Positions 41,199 through 43,313 of a stretch of 43,313 nucleotides of DNA are shown piece after piece (the first letter of the stretch is position 1; every line of letters begins with the position of its first letter). Position numbers and translations under genes: made by a program. Source of the stretch: Reyranella massiliensis 521 (GTDB taxonomy: Bacteria > Pseudomonadota > Alphaproteobacteria > Reyranellales > Reyranellaceae); NCBI GenBank assembly GCA_945862125.1, contig CAMAYC010000031.1, positions 1 to 43,313 on the forward strand, in the 5' to 3' direction. The notes under the pieces were generated by a model. The model worked only from the letters and a program-made list of their open reading frames with translations, did not search any database and had not been told where the DNA came from.

Positions 41199-42371
41199 AT
41201 GAGCGATACCAGTACCGCCGCCGAACAGCGCATTCCCGTCACCGTGCTGACGGGCTTCCTCGGCAGCGGCAAGACCACCCTCCTCAATAAACTGCTGCGC
41301 CGGCCGGAGCTCGCCGACACGGCCGTCATCATCAACGAATTCGGCGAGATCGGACTTGATCACCTGCTGGTCGAGAAGTCCGACGACGAGGGCATGGTGA
41401 CGTTGAACTCGGGCTGCCTGTGCTGCACCGTGCGCGGCGACCTGGTGCGCACCATGAGCGAGCTGTTCCTGAAGCGTGCGCGCGGCGAGGTCTCGCAGTT
41501 CAAGCGCATGGTGGTCGAGACCACCGGCCTCGCCGACCCGGCGCCGATTCTGCACACGCTGATGACCGATCCGCTGCTCGCCTCGCGCTACCGCCTCGAC
41601 GGCGTGGTGACGACGGTCGACGGCGTGAACGGTTCAAGCACGCTCGACAACCACGAGGAGGCGATCAAGCAGGCCGCGGTCGCCGACCGCATCCTGCTGA
41701 CCAAGGTCGACATCGCCGACGCGCCGAAGCTCGAGGCCCTGAAGCACCGACTGCACCATCTCAATCCCGGCGCGCCGTTCCACACCGTAGCCACCGGCGA
41801 GATCGATCCCAACCAGATCCTGAACGCCGGCCTCTACAATCCCGAGAGCAAGACCGCCGACGTGAAGAAGTGGCTGCAGGCCGAAGCCTACGAAGGCAGC
41901 CATGACCACGGGCACGGTCACCATCATCATGGGCATGACCACGGGCATGATCATGGCCACGACCACAAGCATGAGCACGGCGAGCAGGACCCGCACGACG
42001 TGAACCGCCACGACGACCGCATCCGCTCCTTCTGCATGACCTTCGACGAGCCGATGAGCTGGTCGACCGTGGCCGCCGCCTTCGACGCGCTGGTGACCTA
42101 TCGCGGCCCCGATCTCCTGCGCATGAAGGGCATCCTGAACGTCAAGGACACCGACAAGCCCGTCGTCATCCACGGCGTGCAGCATGTCTTCCATCCGCCC
42201 GCGACGCTGGAAGCCTGGCCCGAGGGCGACGACCGCAAGAGCCGCGTGGTGTTCATCACCCGCGACATCGCCGAGAGCACCATCCGCAAGGTCTTCGCCT
42301 CCTTCTTCGACGCCGAGAAAAAGGGCTGGGGCCAAGATCAGTCACAGGACCAGTCGCAGCAACAGCAGTAA
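41199..42371 (+). CDS. COG0523/CobW-family metal-chaperone GTPase
   Basis: A 390-residue G3E GTPase. Walker A GFLGSGKTTLLNKL is near residue 20, the metal-binding CxCC is in NSGCLCCTVRGDL, ETTGLADPAP and LLTKVDIADAPK follow. A histidine tract of about 30 residues (231-262) is made of repeats such as DHGHDHGHDHKHEHGE. The C-terminal CobW_C domain starts SFCMTFDEPMSW and the tail is glutamine-rich (SQDQSQQQQ). Such proteins hand zinc, cobalt or nickel to client metalloproteins. The client is unknown; the downstream enzyme, which needs a divalent metal, is only a neighbour. Confidence 0.93.
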   Translation: MSDTSTAAEQRIPVTVLTGFLGSGKTTLLNKLLRRPELADTAVIINEFGEIGLDHLLVEKSDDEGMVTLNSGCLCCTVRGDLVRTMSELFLKRARGEVSQFKRMVVETTGLADPAPILHTLMTDPLLASRYRLDGVVTTVDGVNGSSTLDNHEEAIKQAAVADRILLTKVDIADAPKLEALKHRLHHLNPGAPFHTVATGEIDPNQILNAGLYNPESKTADVKKWLQAEAYEGSHDHGHGHHHHGHDHGHDHGHDHKHEHGEQDPHDVNRHDDRIRSFCMTFDEPMSWSTVAAAFDALVTYRGPDLLRMKGILNVKDTDKPVVIHGVQHVFHPPATLEAWPEGDDRKSRVVFITRDIAESTIRKVFASFFDAEKKGWGQDQSQDQSQQQQ

Positions 42372-42375
42372 GACA

Positions 42376-43257
42376 ATGAAGCTCGCCACCATCACGCACG
42401 ACGGCCGGACGAAGGCTGCCCTCGTCGGCCCTGACGCGAAGTCCGTCTGGCCGCTCGAGGACATGCTGGGCCGTCCCGTTCCCGACCTCACCTCGATCAT
42501 CGCCGAGCTCGATGCGATCAAGCCACGGCTAAAACCGGCCGGCGCCGGCCTGCCGCTGGCGGCGGTCAAAATCGAGGCGCCGATCCCGCGTCCGGCGCGC
42601 AACGTCATGTGCGTCGGCAAGAACTACCACGAGCACGCCAGGGAATTTACGAAGAGCGGTTTCGACAGCAGCGCCAGCTCCGTGGCGGACGCCATCCCGA
42701 CCGCGCCGATCATCTTCACCAAGGTGCCGGAATGCGTGGTCGCGGACGGCGCAAATATCCGCTATCCGGCGGGCATCAGCGATTCGCTGGACTACGAAGC
42801 GGAGCTCGGCCTGGTCATCGGACGCGGCGGACGCGGGATCTCGAAGGCTGACGCCTACAGCCACATCTGCGGCTACACGATCATCAACGATGTGACCGCC
42901 CGTGACCTGCAGGGCAAGCACAAGCAATGGTTTCTCGCCAAGTCGCTCGACACCTTCTGTCCGATGGGGCCGTGGCTGGTGACCGCCGACGAGGTCGATC
43001 CGGCAAACCTCGGCGTGAAATGCTGGGTGAACGACGAGCTGCGCCAGAACGCCAATACGCGCGACCTCATCTTCGACATTCCTACCCTGATCGCCACGAT
43101 CTCCGCGGGGATCACCCTTCAGCCCGGCGATGTGATCGCGACCGGCACGCCGGCCGGCGTCGGCATCGGCTTCACACCCCCTAAGTTCCTGAAGCGCGGC
43201 GACCGGGTGACGATAGAGATCGAGGGCCTGGGGCGACTGTCGAATAAGGTGGCCTAG
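42376..43257 (+). CDS. Fumarylacetoacetate hydrolase-family protein
   Basis: A 293-residue enzyme with the FAH barrel. Motifs include CVGKNYHEHAREF, IFTKVPECVVADG, the metal acids E141 and E143 in DYEAELGLVIG, then YTIINDVTARDLQ, KSLDTFCPMGPWL and the late PGDVIATGTPAGVG. Members hydrolyse or decarboxylate C-C bonds in 3-ketoacids such as acylpyruvates or homoprotocatechuate intermediates, with Mg or Mn. ATG 42376 is four bases after the GTPase stop. Confidence 0.93.
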   Translation: MKLATITHDGRTKAALVGPDAKSVWPLEDMLGRPVPDLTSIIAELDAIKPRLKPAGAGLPLAAVKIEAPIPRPARNVMCVGKNYHEHAREFTKSGFDSSASSVADAIPTAPIIFTKVPECVVADGANIRYPAGISDSLDYEAELGLVIGRGGRGISKADAYSHICGYTIINDVTARDLQGKHKQWFLAKSLDTFCPMGPWLVTADEVDPANLGVKCWVNDELRQNANTRDLIFDIPTLIATISAGITLQPGDVIATGTPAGVGIGFTPPKFLKRGDRVTIEIEGLGRLSNKVA

Positions 43258-43284
43258 CGCCGAGGGCTCATGATCTTCCGGACC

Positions 43285-43313
43285 GCGAGCCTCCGGCTCG
43301 CTCATGAGCGAGC
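43285..43313. other. Overlapping palindromes at the window end
   Basis: GCGAGCC at 43285-43291 and GGCTCGC at 43295-43301 make one hairpin, and the 18-bp perfect palindrome gctcgctcatgagcgagc at 43296-43313 makes another. They share bases 43296-43301, so only one can form at a time. It lies about 30 bp after the FAH stop and runs to the window end, so its full extent is unseen. It could be a terminator or a palindromic repeat. Confidence 0.5.

Noticed and set aside
1-43313. CRISPR arrays, insertion sequences or toxin-antitoxin pairs
   Set aside because: No regularly spaced direct repeats, transposase motifs or paired small toxin/antitoxin genes were found on reading both strands.

Overview
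The window is GC-rich chromosomal DNA of an alphaproteobacterium, most likely in or near the Rhodospirillales (a Reyranella-like lineage is a guess from gene content). The reasons are a ribF-ileS-lspA-DUF3035-M16-M16-pgi-mutL gene block, a DUF3035/BamF-type lipoprotein, several Bug-family solute receptors and dense ATGA-overlapping operons. Coding density is high, with 48 genes or gene fragments and two tRNAs supported. No rRNA, insertion sequence or CRISPR array was seen.

Layout. 1-1484: an accessory scrap at the 3' end of a tRNA-Thr(CGT). It holds the C-terminal part of a TPR protein running off the left edge and a lone phage terminase small-subunit homologue. 1607-5610: a co-directional operon with a lactate-permease-family transporter, a 3-hydroxyisobutyrate-dehydrogenase-family reductase, a glutathione S-transferase and a Bug receptor. 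It is followed by a 123-bp nested inverted repeat. 5752-11786: a small ACT-domain protein, a lactonase-like metallo-hydrolase, an orphan family-5 solute-binding protein, an adrenodoxin-reductase-type flavoprotein, the queuosine genes queF and queG, and a small secreted cysteine-rich protein. 11754-17373: tadA on the minus strand, then on the plus strand an adjacent acyl-CoA dehydrogenase pair, a class-I amidotransferase-type hydrolase, an RluB/RsuA-type pseudouridine synthase, rsmD and a histidine phosphatase.

17377-29195 is one long minus-strand housekeeping run: MaoC hydratase, ribF, ileS, lspA, DUF3035 lipoprotein, an active/inactive M16 protease pair, pgi, mutL and a secreted protein. 29264-31419 on the plus strand holds a phosphotransferase, DUF6285 and an ArsR regulator. 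31426-35169 is a HAD hydrolase / Bug receptor / D-threonine-aldolase-like operon divergent from a LysR gene, with overlapping inverted repeats between them. 35185-37849 has the same architecture: a TauE/SafE transporter and two PaaI-type thioesterases opposite another LysR gene. 37846-43257 holds DUF488, DUF1304, a chloramphenicol-phosphotransferase-like kinase with an apparent CTG start, tRNA-Gln(TTG), a flavin reductase, a CHAD protein, a COG0523 GTPase with a long histidine tract and a fumarylacetoacetate-hydrolase-family enzyme.

The main themes are tRNA and rRNA modification (queF, queG, tadA, RluB-like, rsmD), envelope biogenesis (lspA, DUF3035, M16 pair) and scavenging of organic acids and acyl-CoA compounds. 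No clear new defence system is visible. The most distinctive items are the HAD/Bug/D-threonine-aldolase module with its operator, the cysteine-rich secreted protein coupled to queG, the nested inverted repeat, a possible leaderless promoter for the terminase-like gene and the CTG start of the kinase gene.
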